DNA of 64,000 bases from Bradyrhizobium sp. Arg816 (GTDB lineage: Bacteria > Pseudomonadota > Alphaproteobacteria > Rhizobiales > Xanthobacteraceae), in assembly GCF_029989365.1 (NCBI RefSeq), contig NZ_JAPRAQ010000001.1, positions 372,001 through 436,000 of the forward strand, given 5' to 3'. Both the position numbers and the translations under genes were made by a program. Of the stretch, positions 52,491-61,579 are shown in pieces; the first letter of the stretch is position 1; each line of letters starts with the position of its first letter. The notes below the pieces were generated by a model that was not told where the DNA came from, searched no databases, and was given only the letters and a program-made list of their open reading frames with translations.

Positions 52491-54104
52491 ATGACCACAC
52501 TGCAACCGGCCATCGATGCCATGCCCGCCGGCGAAGGCGAGCGGTCCGTCACCACACCGGCTCCAGCGGTTTCCGCCAAGACCTGGATCGCCATCGCCGG
52601 CGCCACCCTCGGCGCCTTCATGGCGGTGCTCAACATCCAGATCGTCAACGCTTCGCTGGCTGACATCCAGGGCGCTATCGGGGCCGGTATCGATGATGGC
52701 GGCTGGATCTCGACCTCCTACCTGATCGCCGAGATCGTAGTGATCCCGCTGTCCGGCTGGCTCGCGCAGGCGTCGGTCCGCATCTATCTCCTGACCAATG
52801 CGACGTTGTTCCTGGTGTTCTCGGCGGCCTGCGCGCTGGCGCAAGACCTGTCGCAGATGATCGTGTTGCGCGCCGTGCAGGGCTTTACCGGTGGTGTGCT
52901 GATCCCGATGGCGTTCACGCTCATCATCACGCTGCTGCCAAAGGCGAAGCAGCCGATCGGGCTGGCGCTGTTTGCGATCTCCGCGACCTTTGCGCCCGCG
53001 ATCGGGCCGACCATCGGCGGCTATCTCACCGAGAACTGGGGCTGGCAGTACATCTTCTACGTCAACCTGGTGCCGGGCGCGGTCATGATCGGCTTGCTGT
53101 TCGTCTCGCTCGAATCGCAGCCGATGAAGCTGTCGCTGCTGCGCGAGGGCGATTGGGCCGGTATCGCCACCATGGCGATCGGCCTCGCCGCGCTGCAGAC
53201 CGTGCTCGAGGAAGGCAACAAGGACGACTGGTTCGGCTCGCCGTTCATCGTCAAGCTGTCGATTGTCGCCGCGATCGCGCTGTCGGCCTTCCTGTGGATC
53301 GAGCTGGCGGCAAGGAAGCCGCTGCTGAACCTGCGCCTCCTGGCGCGTCGCAATTTCGGCTTCGGTATCCTCGCCAATTTCCTGCTCGGCATCGCGCTCT
53401 ACGGTTCGGTCTTCATCCTGCCGGTCTATCTATCGCGCATCCAGGGCTACAACGCCGAGCAGATCGGCATGGTGCTGGCATGGACCGGGCTGCCGCAGCT
53501 GTTGCTGATCCCGCTGGTGCCGCAGCTGTTACGGCGCTTCGACGCGCGGCTCATCATCGGTGTCGGCTTTGCGCTGTTCGCAGCCTCCAACTTCATGAAC
53601 ATCTCGATGACCAACGACTACGCCACCGACCAGCTGTTCTGGCCGAACGTCGTTCGCGCCTTCGGGCAGGCGCTGGTGTTCGCCCCGCTGTCGGCTGTCG
53701 CGACTTCGGGCATCGAGGCGGAGAACGCGGGTTCGGCCTCGGGCCTGTTCAACATGATGCGCAACCTCGGCGGCGCCGTCGGCATCGCACTGCTGCAGAC
53801 GCTGCTGACCAAGCGCGAGCAATATCACTCCAACGTGCTGATGCAGTCGGTCTCGCTGCTGGAGCAGGCCACACAAGCCAGGCTCGAGAAGCTGACGCAG
53901 TATTTCATGAACCACGGCGTGACCGATCGCATCGACGCCGCCCACCGCGCCTATGTCGCGATTGGCAAGATCGTGCAGAAGCAGGCCTTCATCCTGGCCT
54001 TCGGCGACATGTTCTACCTGCTCGGTGTCGCGCTGATCGTCGCACTCGCCGCGTCCATGATGCTGAAGAAGCCCGGCCAGATCGAGACCGGCGGCACCCA
54101 CTAG
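52491..54104 (+). CDS. DHA2-family MFS drug:H+ antiporter (EmrB-like)
   Basis: About 537 residues and 14 transmembrane helices. Landmarks: WIAIAGATLGAFMAVLNIQIVNASLADIQGAIGAGIDDGGWISTSYLIAEIV-type opening (LNIQIVNASLADI) and motif C-like GPTIGGYL. ATG 52491 is used; the frame begins at an ATG at 52404 that overlaps the emrA-type stop by 4 bases, so a 29-residue longer form is possible. Exports hydrophobic compounds together with the adaptor. Confidence 0.9.
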   Translation: MTTLQPAIDAMPAGEGERSVTTPAPAVSAKTWIAIAGATLGAFMAVLNIQIVNASLADIQGAIGAGIDDGGWISTSYLIAEIVVIPLSGWLAQASVRIYLLTNATLFLVFSAACALAQDLSQMIVLRAVQGFTGGVLIPMAFTLIITLLPKAKQPIGLALFAISATFAPAIGPTIGGYLTENWGWQYIFYVNLVPGAVMIGLLFVSLESQPMKLSLLREGDWAGIATMAIGLAALQTVLEEGNKDDWFGSPFIVKLSIVAAIALSAFLWIELAARKPLLNLRLLARRNFGFGILANFLLGIALYGSVFILPVYLSRIQGYNAEQIGMVLAWTGLPQLLLIPLVPQLLRRFDARLIIGVGFALFAASNFMNISMTNDYATDQLFWPNVVRAFGQALVFAPLSAVATSGIEAENAGSASGLFNMMRNLGGAVGIALLQTLLTKREQYHSNVLMQSVSLLEQATQARLEKLTQYFMNHGVTDRIDAAHRAYVAIGKIVQKQAFILAFGDMFYLLGVALIVALAASMMLKKPGQIETGGTH

Positions 54105-54139
54105 TCCCCCCACCCCACCTGACGTCGAAAGGAACTCCC

Positions 54140-54922
54140 ATGTTGAAGGATAAGGTCGCTATCGTCACCGGATCGACCAGCGGTATCGGGCTCGGAATCG
54201 CCAGAGAGTTGGCCAGGCTTCGCGTCAACCTCGTGTTGAACGGCTTCGGCGACTCCGGCGAGATCGAAGCCATCCGCAGCGGGATCGAACGCGAGCACGG
54301 CGTGCGCGTGGTCTATGATGGTGCCGATATGTCGAAGGGCGACGCCGTGCGCCGATTGATCGCCGCGACAATCGAGACGTTCGGATGCCTCGACATCCTC
54401 GTGAACAATGCCGGCATCCAGTTCACCGCGCCGGTGGAAGAATTTCCGTCGGCCAAGTGGCATGCGATCCTGGACATCAATCTGTCGGCCGCGTTTCACG
54501 GCATCGCGGCGGCGGTGCCCCAGATGAAGAAGCAACGCTGGGGCCGGATCGTCAACATCGCCTCGACCCACGGCCTCGTCGCATCGACACACAAGGCCGC
54601 CTACGTCGCCGCCAAGCACGGGTTGATCGGCCTGACCAAGGTGGTTGGCCTGGAAACCGCCGGCAGCGGCGTGACCTGCAACGCAGTCTGTCCCGGCTGG
54701 GTGCGGACGCCCTTGGTTGAAAAGCAGATCAGCGACATCGCCGCACAGAGAAACATCAGTCAAAAGGACGCCGCCAAGGCACTCCTGGGCGAGAAACAAC
54801 CGTCGTCCGAGTTCGTCTCTCCGGAGCAGCTTGGAGGCACCGTGGCGTTCCTGTGTTCGCCTGCGGCGGACCAGATCACGGGCACCGCGATCGCGGTCGA
54901 TGGCGGATGGACGGCGCAGTAG
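54140..54922 (+). CDS. D-3-hydroxybutyrate dehydrogenase (SDR family)
   Basis: A 260-residue SDR. Motifs: TGSTSGIGLGIA, NNAGIQFTAPVEEFP, ASTHGLVAS and YVAAKHG, then NAVCPGWVRTPLVEKQI and the long specificity loop (KALLGEKQPSSEFVSPEQLG), all characteristic of 3-hydroxybutyrate dehydrogenases. It interconverts 3-hydroxybutyrate and acetoacetate with NAD. An AAAGGA ribosome site precedes ATG 54140. Close to the acetoacetate decarboxylase gene, with which it forms a metabolic pair. Confidence 0.92.
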   Translation: MLKDKVAIVTGSTSGIGLGIARELARLRVNLVLNGFGDSGEIEAIRSGIEREHGVRVVYDGADMSKGDAVRRLIAATIETFGCLDILVNNAGIQFTAPVEEFPSAKWHAILDINLSAAFHGIAAAVPQMKKQRWGRIVNIASTHGLVASTHKAAYVAAKHGLIGLTKVVGLETAGSGVTCNAVCPGWVRTPLVEKQISDIAAQRNISQKDAAKALLGEKQPSSEFVSPEQLGGTVAFLCSPAADQITGTAIAVDGGWTAQ

Positions 54923-54991
54923 CCGGCAGTCGGCCCATGCGAATGGCCTTATCGTGCTGGCCGCCGCCGTTGCCGTCAACGGCGGCTCGTT

Positions 54992-55207
54992 TCACTGGAC
55001 ACAGTGGTTGACCGTGACGATGGTTCGGCAGAAATCGAGAATGAACCGGCCATGGAGAGCACCGGATCCCGGATCTGAAGATGCCAGGCGATAGGAGTTG
55101 CCGAGAACACGGGCGATCTCCAGCACGCCCGTGAGTTCATGGTACGCCATCGCCAGGTGAATGCCGGCCAGCGGCAGCAACAGGACCTGAATGCCAACAC
55201 TGCTCAT
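54992..55207 (-). CDS. 71-residue small protein coupled to an AraC gene
   Basis: ATG 55207 overlaps the AraC stop as ATGA, so translation would be coupled. The product begins MSSVGIQVLLLPLAGIHLAMAYHELTG with one hydrophobic segment, then a polar tail ending IVTVNHC. I do not recognise it. The overlap is the main argument that it is real. Confidence 0.4.
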   Translation of the reverse strand: MSSVGIQVLLLPLAGIHLAMAYHELTGVLEIARVLGNSYRLASSDPGSGALHGRFILDFCRTIVTVNHCVQ

Positions 55208-56046
55208 GACGCCCCCGCTTCGGCGCGAGGCAGCGGCAGGAATTGCGCAAGATAGGCGCTTCTCCATTGATAAGGCGTGTCGCCGGCGAAACGCTTGAAT
55301 ACCGTCGTGAAATGCGCCTGAGTCTGGAATCCGACGGTCAAGGCAACATCGACGAGCGAGGCGTCGGCGCGCCTCAGCAATTCCTGGGCGCGTTCGATCC
55401 GCCGATGCAGCAGATAGTCATGAGGCCGCATACCGACGGCCGCGCGGAACTGCGCCGCAAAGTGCATGCGGCTGAGGCCGGCGACCGCCGCCAGATGCTG
55501 CAAGGTGATCTTGCCAGCCAAATTCTCGTCGACATATTGCAGCACGCGCTTGAGGCGCCATTTTTGCAACGACCTCACGGACCGACACCGCTCGTCGTCG
55601 GCCTGATCGGTCTCGTTGCACCCGACGGCCGTCGGCCGGCTGGCCCTGCGGGTCAGGATGGCAAGACGCAAGGCGTCCGCAAGGATGGCGGAGTGAGGAT
55701 GATGGGCCGCTTCGGTTGCCGCGAGTGCATCGGAGAGGCTTCGCATCACCGGGTCCCGGAACTCGCCTGCACCGGCCTCCCGATCAGTCTCGACGGAGGC
55801 GCGCGCGAGGCGTTTCGCCGATACCCTGAAGCTGGGCCCGTCACCGGCGCATCTCCGCACGCCCGGCGGGGGCGTCTCGATGGCCAGGGCCACATCGAGG
55901 TGAACGAGGGAAAGCGTCATCGCCTTTTCGCCGGCGCGATCCGGACGTTCCGCAAGCCCGGACCGCCGACAATCGATGGCCGAGACGCCGATCGAGCCGA
56001 CGACATGATCCTTCGCGCCTTGCAGGTGTGACATCTGTAGCGACAT
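55204..56046 (-). CDS. AraC family transcriptional regulator
   Basis: A 280-residue AraC protein. The C-terminal double helix-turn-helix is clear (ITLQHLAAVAGLSRMHFAAQFRAAVGMRPHDYLL and LVDVALTVGFQTQAHFTTVFKRFAGDTPYQWR) after the conserved linker KWRLKRVLQYVDEN. The N-terminal part is short and poorly conserved. The same linker (LPKWRLRRVEEYV) occurs in the AraC gene at the right end of the window, so they belong to one subgroup. Divergent from the histidine kinase gene. Confidence 0.87.
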   Translation of the reverse strand: MSLQMSHLQGAKDHVVGSIGVSAIDCRRSGLAERPDRAGEKAMTLSLVHLDVALAIETPPPGVRRCAGDGPSFRVSAKRLARASVETDREAGAGEFRDPVMRSLSDALAATEAAHHPHSAILADALRLAILTRRASRPTAVGCNETDQADDERCRSVRSLQKWRLKRVLQYVDENLAGKITLQHLAAVAGLSRMHFAAQFRAAVGMRPHDYLLHRRIERAQELLRRADASLVDVALTVGFQTQAHFTTVFKRFAGDTPYQWRSAYLAQFLPLPRAEAGAS

Positions 56047-56179
56047 CGTCGAACTCCTTGTCCCATTTTCGACCCGGCGAGACCCAATGGCTCGTCCGAA
56101 TGTGGGAGCAGAGTAGTTCGGCGGTCCCCGCGCTCCATTCTACGCGCGGGTGCACCGGATAGGTTCTCGGGTTGATCGC

Positions 56180-56197
56180 GTCATACCTAGGTATGAC
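56180..56197. promoter_or_regulatory. Perfect 18-bp palindrome between AraC and histidine kinase genes
   Basis: GTCATACCTAGGTATGAC is fully self-complementary. It stands in a 418-base divergent region, 134 bases from the AraC start and 267 from the kinase start. The TACCTAGGTA core is the size and symmetry of LuxR/FixJ-type response-regulator sites. No other regulatory element is evident in the rest of the gap (56047-56464). Confidence 0.55.
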
Positions 56198-56464
56198 CAC
56201 GGCGTCGCCGGCCGCGTGGACGTCCCGTTCGCGGCGATGGCGGAGCGGGTCTCTCCCTGCGGTAAGTTGACGCGCTCGCCGATGGTCGGAAAGTCACGCA
56301 AAACGCCGTTATGCCGGGGAATTTGCCTGGTCGGCTCTCGCGCAGGATGGAACCGCGACAACGTCTTTCAAGAGAGCACGAAAATCATGTTGCCGCATGT
56401 TGTCGACCCGATCAAATCGCGGCATCAACGTGACCGAAAATGAGCAGAGCGACCACCAGCGACG

Positions 56465-58375
56465 ATGACCAGTCTTGATCGGGCCACGGGTTCATCGATG
56501 GGCCGCGCCGGCTTGCGGTTCTGGTCTGCCGTCCTCGCTTTCGCGGTTTTCCTGGTCGATGTGCTGACGCCGCTCGAGGGCGCGGTCGCAGTTCTCTACG
56601 TCGTTGCGATCCTGCTCGCGGCGAGGACGCACCGGCGTAACGACATCATCGCCGCCGCTGTCGGCTGCAGCGTCCTGACCATAACCGCCTATCTGCTGTC
56701 ACACGATCTGGAGGCGATCGCCTCGCCTGCCCTTCGTGCGCTGGTGAGCCTCGCCGCCATCGGAATCACGACCTTGCTGGCGCTGCAAAATCACGCGGCG
56801 ACGAAGCGCCTCGCGGCGCAGGCGCGCCTGCTCAATCTCTCGCATGACATGATCTTCGTCAGGGATCGCGGCGGCGTGATCACGTTCTGGAACAGGGCCG
56901 CGGAACAGGCCTACGGCTGGCCGGCCGACGAGGCGGTCGGGCAACTCGCAGATGCGCTGCTGAGAACCAGATATCCCGACCGGCGAGAGGTCATCGAGGC
57001 CGGCCTGCTCGACATCGGCCGATGGGAAGGCAGGCTGGAGCAGCGGACGAAGGCCGGCGGCGCACTCACCGTCGATGCCCGATGGGCGCTCCAGCACGAC
57101 CATCTCGGCAAACCCGTTGGAGTCCTTGAAACGCACACCGACGTCACGGACCGCGTAGCGGCACACAACGCGCTGGTGCAGAGCGAGCAGCGATACCGCC
57201 GGATGTTCGACGCAAGCCGAATCGGCGTCGTCGAAGAGGACTGGAGCGCAGTGCGGACCGCGCTGAATTCGCTGGAGACCGGAGGCGCCACCTTGCGGGA
57301 CTATCTTGCACGAAATCCTGAATTCGTGCGGCATGCCCGCCGCCTCGCTGGAATCACCGACGTCAATCCTGCCCTCCAGAAGATGGCGGGAGCAAGCGGC
57401 TCTGCGGCCTTCATGGCGAACGCGGACAGGCTTCTGGGCGAGAACGACCGCAGTTTCCTCGGCGCGCTGATCGCATTCGCCGAAGGAGAGCGGTTCCACG
57501 AAGGCGAGACCGATCTCGTGAGCCTCGACGGACGCAGGGTTCCCGTCCTGTTTACGATCACCTTTCCGGCCGAGCCCGACGGAGATCGCAACGTGCTCGC
57601 CTTCGTCATCGACATCACCGAGCGCAAGCAGGCACAGGATGCGCTGCTCGCGGCGCAGGCGGAGCTGGCGCATGCCGCGCGCGTCGCCACCCTCGGCGAA
57701 CTCAGCGCGTCCATTGCCCACGAGGTGAACCAGCCTCTGGCGGCGATCGTCACCAGCGGCGAGGCCGGCTTGCGGTGGCTGCGCCGCGACGTGCCCGATC
57801 TCAAGGAGGTTGCAACGACGATCGGTCACGTCGTTGCCCAGGGCCGCCGCGCCAGCGAGATCGTGACCCGCATCCGGACTTTCCTGAAGAAGGTTCCGCC
57901 CCAGCAGGATCTGCTGCAGATCGACGAGATCATCGAGGACGCGACCCTCCTGGTCGCGCGCGAGCTCGTCAAGGACGACGTCACCCTCATCGTCAAGGCG
58001 GAGCATGGCCTGCCGCCGGTTCGCGGCGACCGGATCCAGCTTCAGCAGGTCCTGGTCAATCTTCTGATCAATGCCGGCCAGGCCATGTCGGGGCGGCCTG
58101 GTCCCCGCACCGTCACGCTACGCGCCGGAACCGCCGACGGTGAAAACCTTGCCATCACGGTCGAGGACAGCGGTCCGGGCATCCAGCCTGACGACCTGCC
58201 GCGCCTGTTTGATCCGTTCTTCACCACCAAGGGCGGCGGCATGGGCATGGGACTTGCGATCTGCCGAACGACGGTGGAAGCTCACGGCGGCCGATTGTCC
58301 GTGGAGAGTTCTCCGGGCTCGGGCGCGACATTCCACCTGACACTGCCATTTAGCCAAGAACACGCCTTGCCATGA
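56465..58375 (+). CDS. Membrane-anchored PAS-domain sensor histidine kinase (FixL-like output)
   Basis: A 636-residue kinase. Residues ~18-105 have three or four hydrophobic segments (FWSAVLAFAVFLVDVL, VAVLYVVAILLA). PAS domains follow at about 125-235 (HDMIFVRDRGGVITFWNRAAEQAYGW) and 245-395. The HisKA box is ATLGELSASIAHEVNQPL with the phospho-histidine; the ATPase has N, G1 (DSGPGI), and G2 (GGGMGMGLAI) boxes. The kinase core is of the FixL/DctB-like class (HEVNQPLAAI). No heme-binding signature of FixL is certain. Overlaps the response regulator start by 4 bases. Confidence 0.9.
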   Translation: MTSLDRATGSSMGRAGLRFWSAVLAFAVFLVDVLTPLEGAVAVLYVVAILLAARTHRRNDIIAAAVGCSVLTITAYLLSHDLEAIASPALRALVSLAAIGITTLLALQNHAATKRLAAQARLLNLSHDMIFVRDRGGVITFWNRAAEQAYGWPADEAVGQLADALLRTRYPDRREVIEAGLLDIGRWEGRLEQRTKAGGALTVDARWALQHDHLGKPVGVLETHTDVTDRVAAHNALVQSEQRYRRMFDASRIGVVEEDWSAVRTALNSLETGGATLRDYLARNPEFVRHARRLAGITDVNPALQKMAGASGSAAFMANADRLLGENDRSFLGALIAFAEGERFHEGETDLVSLDGRRVPVLFTITFPAEPDGDRNVLAFVIDITERKQAQDALLAAQAELAHAARVATLGELSASIAHEVNQPLAAIVTSGEAGLRWLRRDVPDLKEVATTIGHVVAQGRRASEIVTRIRTFLKKVPPQQDLLQIDEIIEDATLLVARELVKDDVTLIVKAEHGLPPVRGDRIQLQQVLVNLLINAGQAMSGRPGPRTVTLRAGTADGENLAITVEDSGPGIQPDDLPRLFDPFFTTKGGGMGMGLAICRTTVEAHGGRLSVESSPGSGATFHLTLPFSQEHALP

Positions 58376-59043
58376 CACGACCAAACCAAGCGCAACCGCC
58401 GGCCCAATCCTCCAGTTCTGTCGTCATCATCGTTGATGACGACGCGAGCATTCGTGCCTCGCTCGACAGCCTGTTCCGATCCGTCGGCCTCGAGACACGC
58501 CTGTTCGGCTCACCGGCCGAGCTGCTTGGCGGCGTCATGCCCGACAAACCGGCCTGCATCGTGCTGGACGTCCGGCTCCCGGGCGTGAGCGGCCTCGATC
58601 TCCAGGGGCAATTGACCCGCCAGGGCATCAGATTTCCGATCATCTTCATGACCGGTCATGGGGACATTCCAATGTCGGTGCGCGCCATGAAGGCTGGCGC
58701 CGTCGATTTCCTGTCCAAGCCGTTTCGCGATCAGGACATGCTCGACGCCGTGACGGCAGCGCTCGAGCGCGATGCGCAGCGCCGCGCGGAAGCCGCGACG
58801 AAGGAAGATATCCGCATCCAGTATGAGAGCCTGACGGCACGCGAGCGCGAGGTGATGGGCCATGTGACCGCCGGCTTGATGAACAAGCAGGTGGCAGGCC
58901 TGATCGGCCTCAGCGAGATCACCGTCAAGATCCACCGCGGCAACGTCATGCGCAAGATGGAAGTCCGGTCGCTGGCCGACCTCGTTCGCAAGGCCGAAGC
59001 GCTCGGGATTTCCCAGAACCGAAAGACGACGGACCAAACCTGA
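58372..59043 (+). CDS. FixJ/LuxR-type response regulator
   Basis: A 223-residue regulator. The receiver has the acidic pocket VDDDASIR, the phospho-acceptor D66 in IVLDVRLPG, T in FMTGHGD and K in LSKPFRDQ. The LuxR-type helix-turn-helix (LTAREREVMGHVTAGLMNKQVAGLIGLSEITVKIHRGNVMRKM) is complete. It is the partner of the kinase by overlap (ATGA). The palindrome at 56180 is a candidate autoregulatory site. Confidence 0.93.
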   Translation: MTRPNQAQPPAQSSSSVVIIVDDDASIRASLDSLFRSVGLETRLFGSPAELLGGVMPDKPACIVLDVRLPGVSGLDLQGQLTRQGIRFPIIFMTGHGDIPMSVRAMKAGAVDFLSKPFRDQDMLDAVTAALERDAQRRAEAATKEDIRIQYESLTAREREVMGHVTAGLMNKQVAGLIGLSEITVKIHRGNVMRKMEVRSLADLVRKAEALGISQNRKTTDQT

Positions 59044-59143
59044 GTATAATTTCGGCGGGACTGCCGCACGGTGCATAAGGCGCCATCGGCCGCCCAATGG
59101 GAGATATCCTCCCTGCGGAACACAGCGGTCAGGATGTGTGCCA

Positions 59144-59524
59144 ATGGCCAAAACCCCGGTGATTGCGATCGTGGACGACGACGAAGGCGTGCGCGCGTCG
59201 CTGGCGAGCCTGGTGCGTTCGCTCGGCTATGAAGCCCACGCCTACGAGTCCGGCGTCGCCTTCCTGCGGGAACCGGCGGCAGAAGATCCGGCCTGCATGA
59301 TCGCCGACGTTCAGATGCCGGTCATTACCGGCGATGAATTGCAGGCGCGCCTGGTTGCCTCCGGCCGCCATTTCCCGATCATTTTCATGACCGCTTTCCC
59401 GAGCGAACCCGTGCGCCAGCGCGTCATGGCGGCCGGCGCGCATTGCTATCTCGGCAAGCCGTCCAGCGGCGACGAGATCATCCGCCGCCTCGAAGAGGCC
59501 CTGGCGGGCCACGCACCGCAATAG
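59144..59524 (+). CDS. Stand-alone receiver-domain response regulator
   Basis: A 126-residue receiver with no output domain: IVDDDEGVRASL, phospho-acceptor D55 in MIADVQMP, threonine in FMTAFPS and lysine in YLGKPSS. ATG 59144 starts the conserved part. It lies 100 bases after the FixJ-type gene on the same strand and resembles its receiver, so it may act as a phosphate sink or extra target for the same kinase (inference). Confidence 0.9.
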   Translation: MAKTPVIAIVDDDEGVRASLASLVRSLGYEAHAYESGVAFLREPAAEDPACMIADVQMPVITGDELQARLVASGRHFPIIFMTAFPSEPVRQRVMAAGAHCYLGKPSSGDEIIRRLEEALAGHAPQ

Positions 59525-59582
59525 TCGGGCCCCGGCTCGGGCAAAGCGCGCCTTCCCGGCGTGCATTCCCGAAAGGAGGTTG

Positions 59583-59744
59583 ATGGACCGAAAATACCGG
59601 TCGGCACAGCTCATGCTCCCCTTCGATTTCGCGACGCCGGCAGGCCGCGCGCTTTGCCGCGCATGGAGGGAGCATAATTGCCAGGGGATGCCACCAGCGC
59701 TGCCGATAACATCCGCCCGCGGGTCTTCGCCGGCTTCCCGGTGA
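59583..59744 (+). CDS. Possible 53-residue leader ORF before the efflux operon
   Basis: A near-perfect Shine-Dalgarno sequence (AAAGGAGGT) stands just before ATG 59583, with a rather short gap of three bases. The frame runs 53 codons and ends inside the FUSC gene, whose TTG start (59678) has its own GGAGGGAG site. The product (MDRKYRSAQLMLPFDF and on) is not recognised. It could be a leader peptide that couples translation, or the SD may be decorative. Confidence 0.3.
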   Translation: MDRKYRSAQLMLPFDFATPAGRALCRAWREHNCQGMPPALPITSARGSSPASR

Positions 59745-61579
59745 GTTCCTGGGCATTCGCGCTGCGCGTCCTGCTGGCAATGCTCCTCGCACTCTATGTC
59801 AGCTTCTGGCTCGAGCTCGAATCGCCTTCGTCGGCAGCCGTCACCGTGGCCATCCTGGCGCTGCCCACGCGCGCGCAGGGCATGGAAAAGGCGGGTTACC
59901 GGCTGCTCGCAACCGCCATCGGGGTGATCGCATCGATCGCCATCGCCGGCACCTTTTCCCAAACCGACGCGCTCCTGCCCGCAGTGTTGGGGATCTGGGT
60001 CGGACTTTGCGTCTACGTCGCCGGGATGCTGGACGGCAATCGCGCTTATGCAGCGGCTCTCAGCTGCATCACCGTTGCCCTGATTGCCATCCAGCAGATC
60101 GACAGCCCGTTGCAAGTGTTTCCGACCGGCGTCGCCCGGGGCGCCGCCATCGCCATCGGCGTCCTCGCGGTCGCTCTGGTCAACGAGGTGCTCGCCGCGC
60201 CGGACTATCATCCGGTTCTTGCGAACCGCCTCGAAACACTGCATCGCCGGGTCACGGAGTTCGCGCAACGCGCCGTCCGCGGCGAAGCCTCATCCGCGAC
60301 GACTGCTGCGGACATCTTGCGCGATGTCGCGGCCCTGCATCCGGAGATCGCGAGCCTCGTCACGGAGTCGATCAGCGGCCCGGCCAGATCCGCAGCCGCA
60401 CGCTCCGCGATGGTGGCCCTCGTGAGCGAGCTCGCGCTTGCCCGCATGCTCGCCGCGCTGCCAGTCGTATCCGCGACGTCTCGGGATGATCGAGACCCCG
60501 GCGCCTCCGGCCTGATCACGATCTGCCGGACCTATCTCCGCGACGAGATCATCCGCAGGAATGCAGACGTGCGCGACAGTCTCGAGGCACTGCGAGCCGG
60601 CAACTATCCGCGCCGGCAATGGCGCGCGCCGCTTTACCGCTCGCCTCGCATTGCAGCGGAAAGCGGCGTCAGGGCCGCGATCCACTTCATCCTCATTGCG
60701 ATCATCTTCGTGATGGCGGGGTGGCCGACCACCGCGCTCTGCCTCTCGCTTGCCGCGGTCATCATCGGCCTGAGCGCGACGGCTCCGGATCCGCGCGCCT
60801 TCACGACACTGGCGGTTTTTGCCATGCCGATCGCATGCTTGCTCGCCGGCATCCTGAAATACCTCGTCTTCAACGGCGTATCCGAGTTTCAACTGCTGGC
60901 GATCGGCCTTGCGCCTCTCGTGATCGGCGCAGCGCTTCTGATCACGCTGCCGAGCGGCGTCCTGCCGCCGCTCGGCAGGCTCTCCCTCGTGTTCACGCTT
61001 GTCATTCTCGCACCGAGCAATCCGCAGAGCTACGACCCCGACGTGTTCCTTGTGACGTGTCTGTTTGCCCAGCTTTCCTCGGTTCTGGTCTTCGCGGCGC
61101 AGCTCCTGCTGCCGTCCTTATCGGGCGAACGGAGGATCCGGCTACTGCTGGACGACGCCCATCGCGAGCTGAACCGCCTCGATTCCGGGCGAGCCCGGCA
61201 TCTCGCGCCGGAGGAAGCCGCGTTTCGCGATGCCGCTCGGATCGAGCAGATCGTGACGACGAACGGCGCCACGGCACCTCCCCCTCGGGTCGTCGCGGAA
61301 GCGCTGCGCTGCTTCGACGAGGCGGTGGTGCTGCGACGGTGCCATGCCGAACTGGACCGCCTGGCCGAGACCTCACTCGGCGGGGCGGTGCACGCCGCGC
61401 GAGCCGCGCTCACCCTACGGGATGGAGGCGCAATCCTGACTGCCGCCGAGGCGCTGCGCCGGACAGCTGCCCAAAGCAACCTGTCCGTCGAGCCGGTGCT
61501 CGCCGCGCTCGTTACGGCCAGCATTGTCTTTGAACCAGGGCAGGGTTTCGCCGGTTCCGGCCAGGGGACGCATCCGTGA
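59678..61579 (+). CDS. FUSC-family transporter (aromatic acid efflux, AaeB-like)
   Basis: A 633-residue membrane protein with two sets of about five hydrophobic helices (residues ~25-165 and ~345-470) separated by a soluble region, the FUSC/AaeB layout. The start PRVFAGFPVSSWAFALRVLLAMLLALYVSFWLE-type opening (SWAFALRVLLAML) and SAAVTVAILALPT are typical. With a DUF1656 protein and HlyD adaptor it forms a p-hydroxybenzoic-acid-efflux-like system. TTG at 59678 has GGAGGGAG upstream. No aaeR-like LysR gene is adjacent. Confidence 0.9.
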   Translation: MPGDATSAADNIRPRVFAGFPVSSWAFALRVLLAMLLALYVSFWLELESPSSAAVTVAILALPTRAQGMEKAGYRLLATAIGVIASIAIAGTFSQTDALLPAVLGIWVGLCVYVAGMLDGNRAYAAALSCITVALIAIQQIDSPLQVFPTGVARGAAIAIGVLAVALVNEVLAAPDYHPVLANRLETLHRRVTEFAQRAVRGEASSATTAADILRDVAALHPEIASLVTESISGPARSAAARSAMVALVSELALARMLAALPVVSATSRDDRDPGASGLITICRTYLRDEIIRRNADVRDSLEALRAGNYPRRQWRAPLYRSPRIAAESGVRAAIHFILIAIIFVMAGWPTTALCLSLAAVIIGLSATAPDPRAFTTLAVFAMPIACLLAGILKYLVFNGVSEFQLLAIGLAPLVIGAALLITLPSGVLPPLGRLSLVFTLVILAPSNPQSYDPDVFLVTCLFAQLSSVLVFAAQLLLPSLSGERRIRLLLDDAHRELNRLDSGRARHLAPEEAAFRDAARIEQIVTTNGATAPPPRVVAEALRCFDEAVVLRRCHAELDRLAETSLGGAVHAARAALTLRDGGAILTAAEALRRTAAQSNLSVEPVLAALVTASIVFEPGQGFAGSGQGTHP

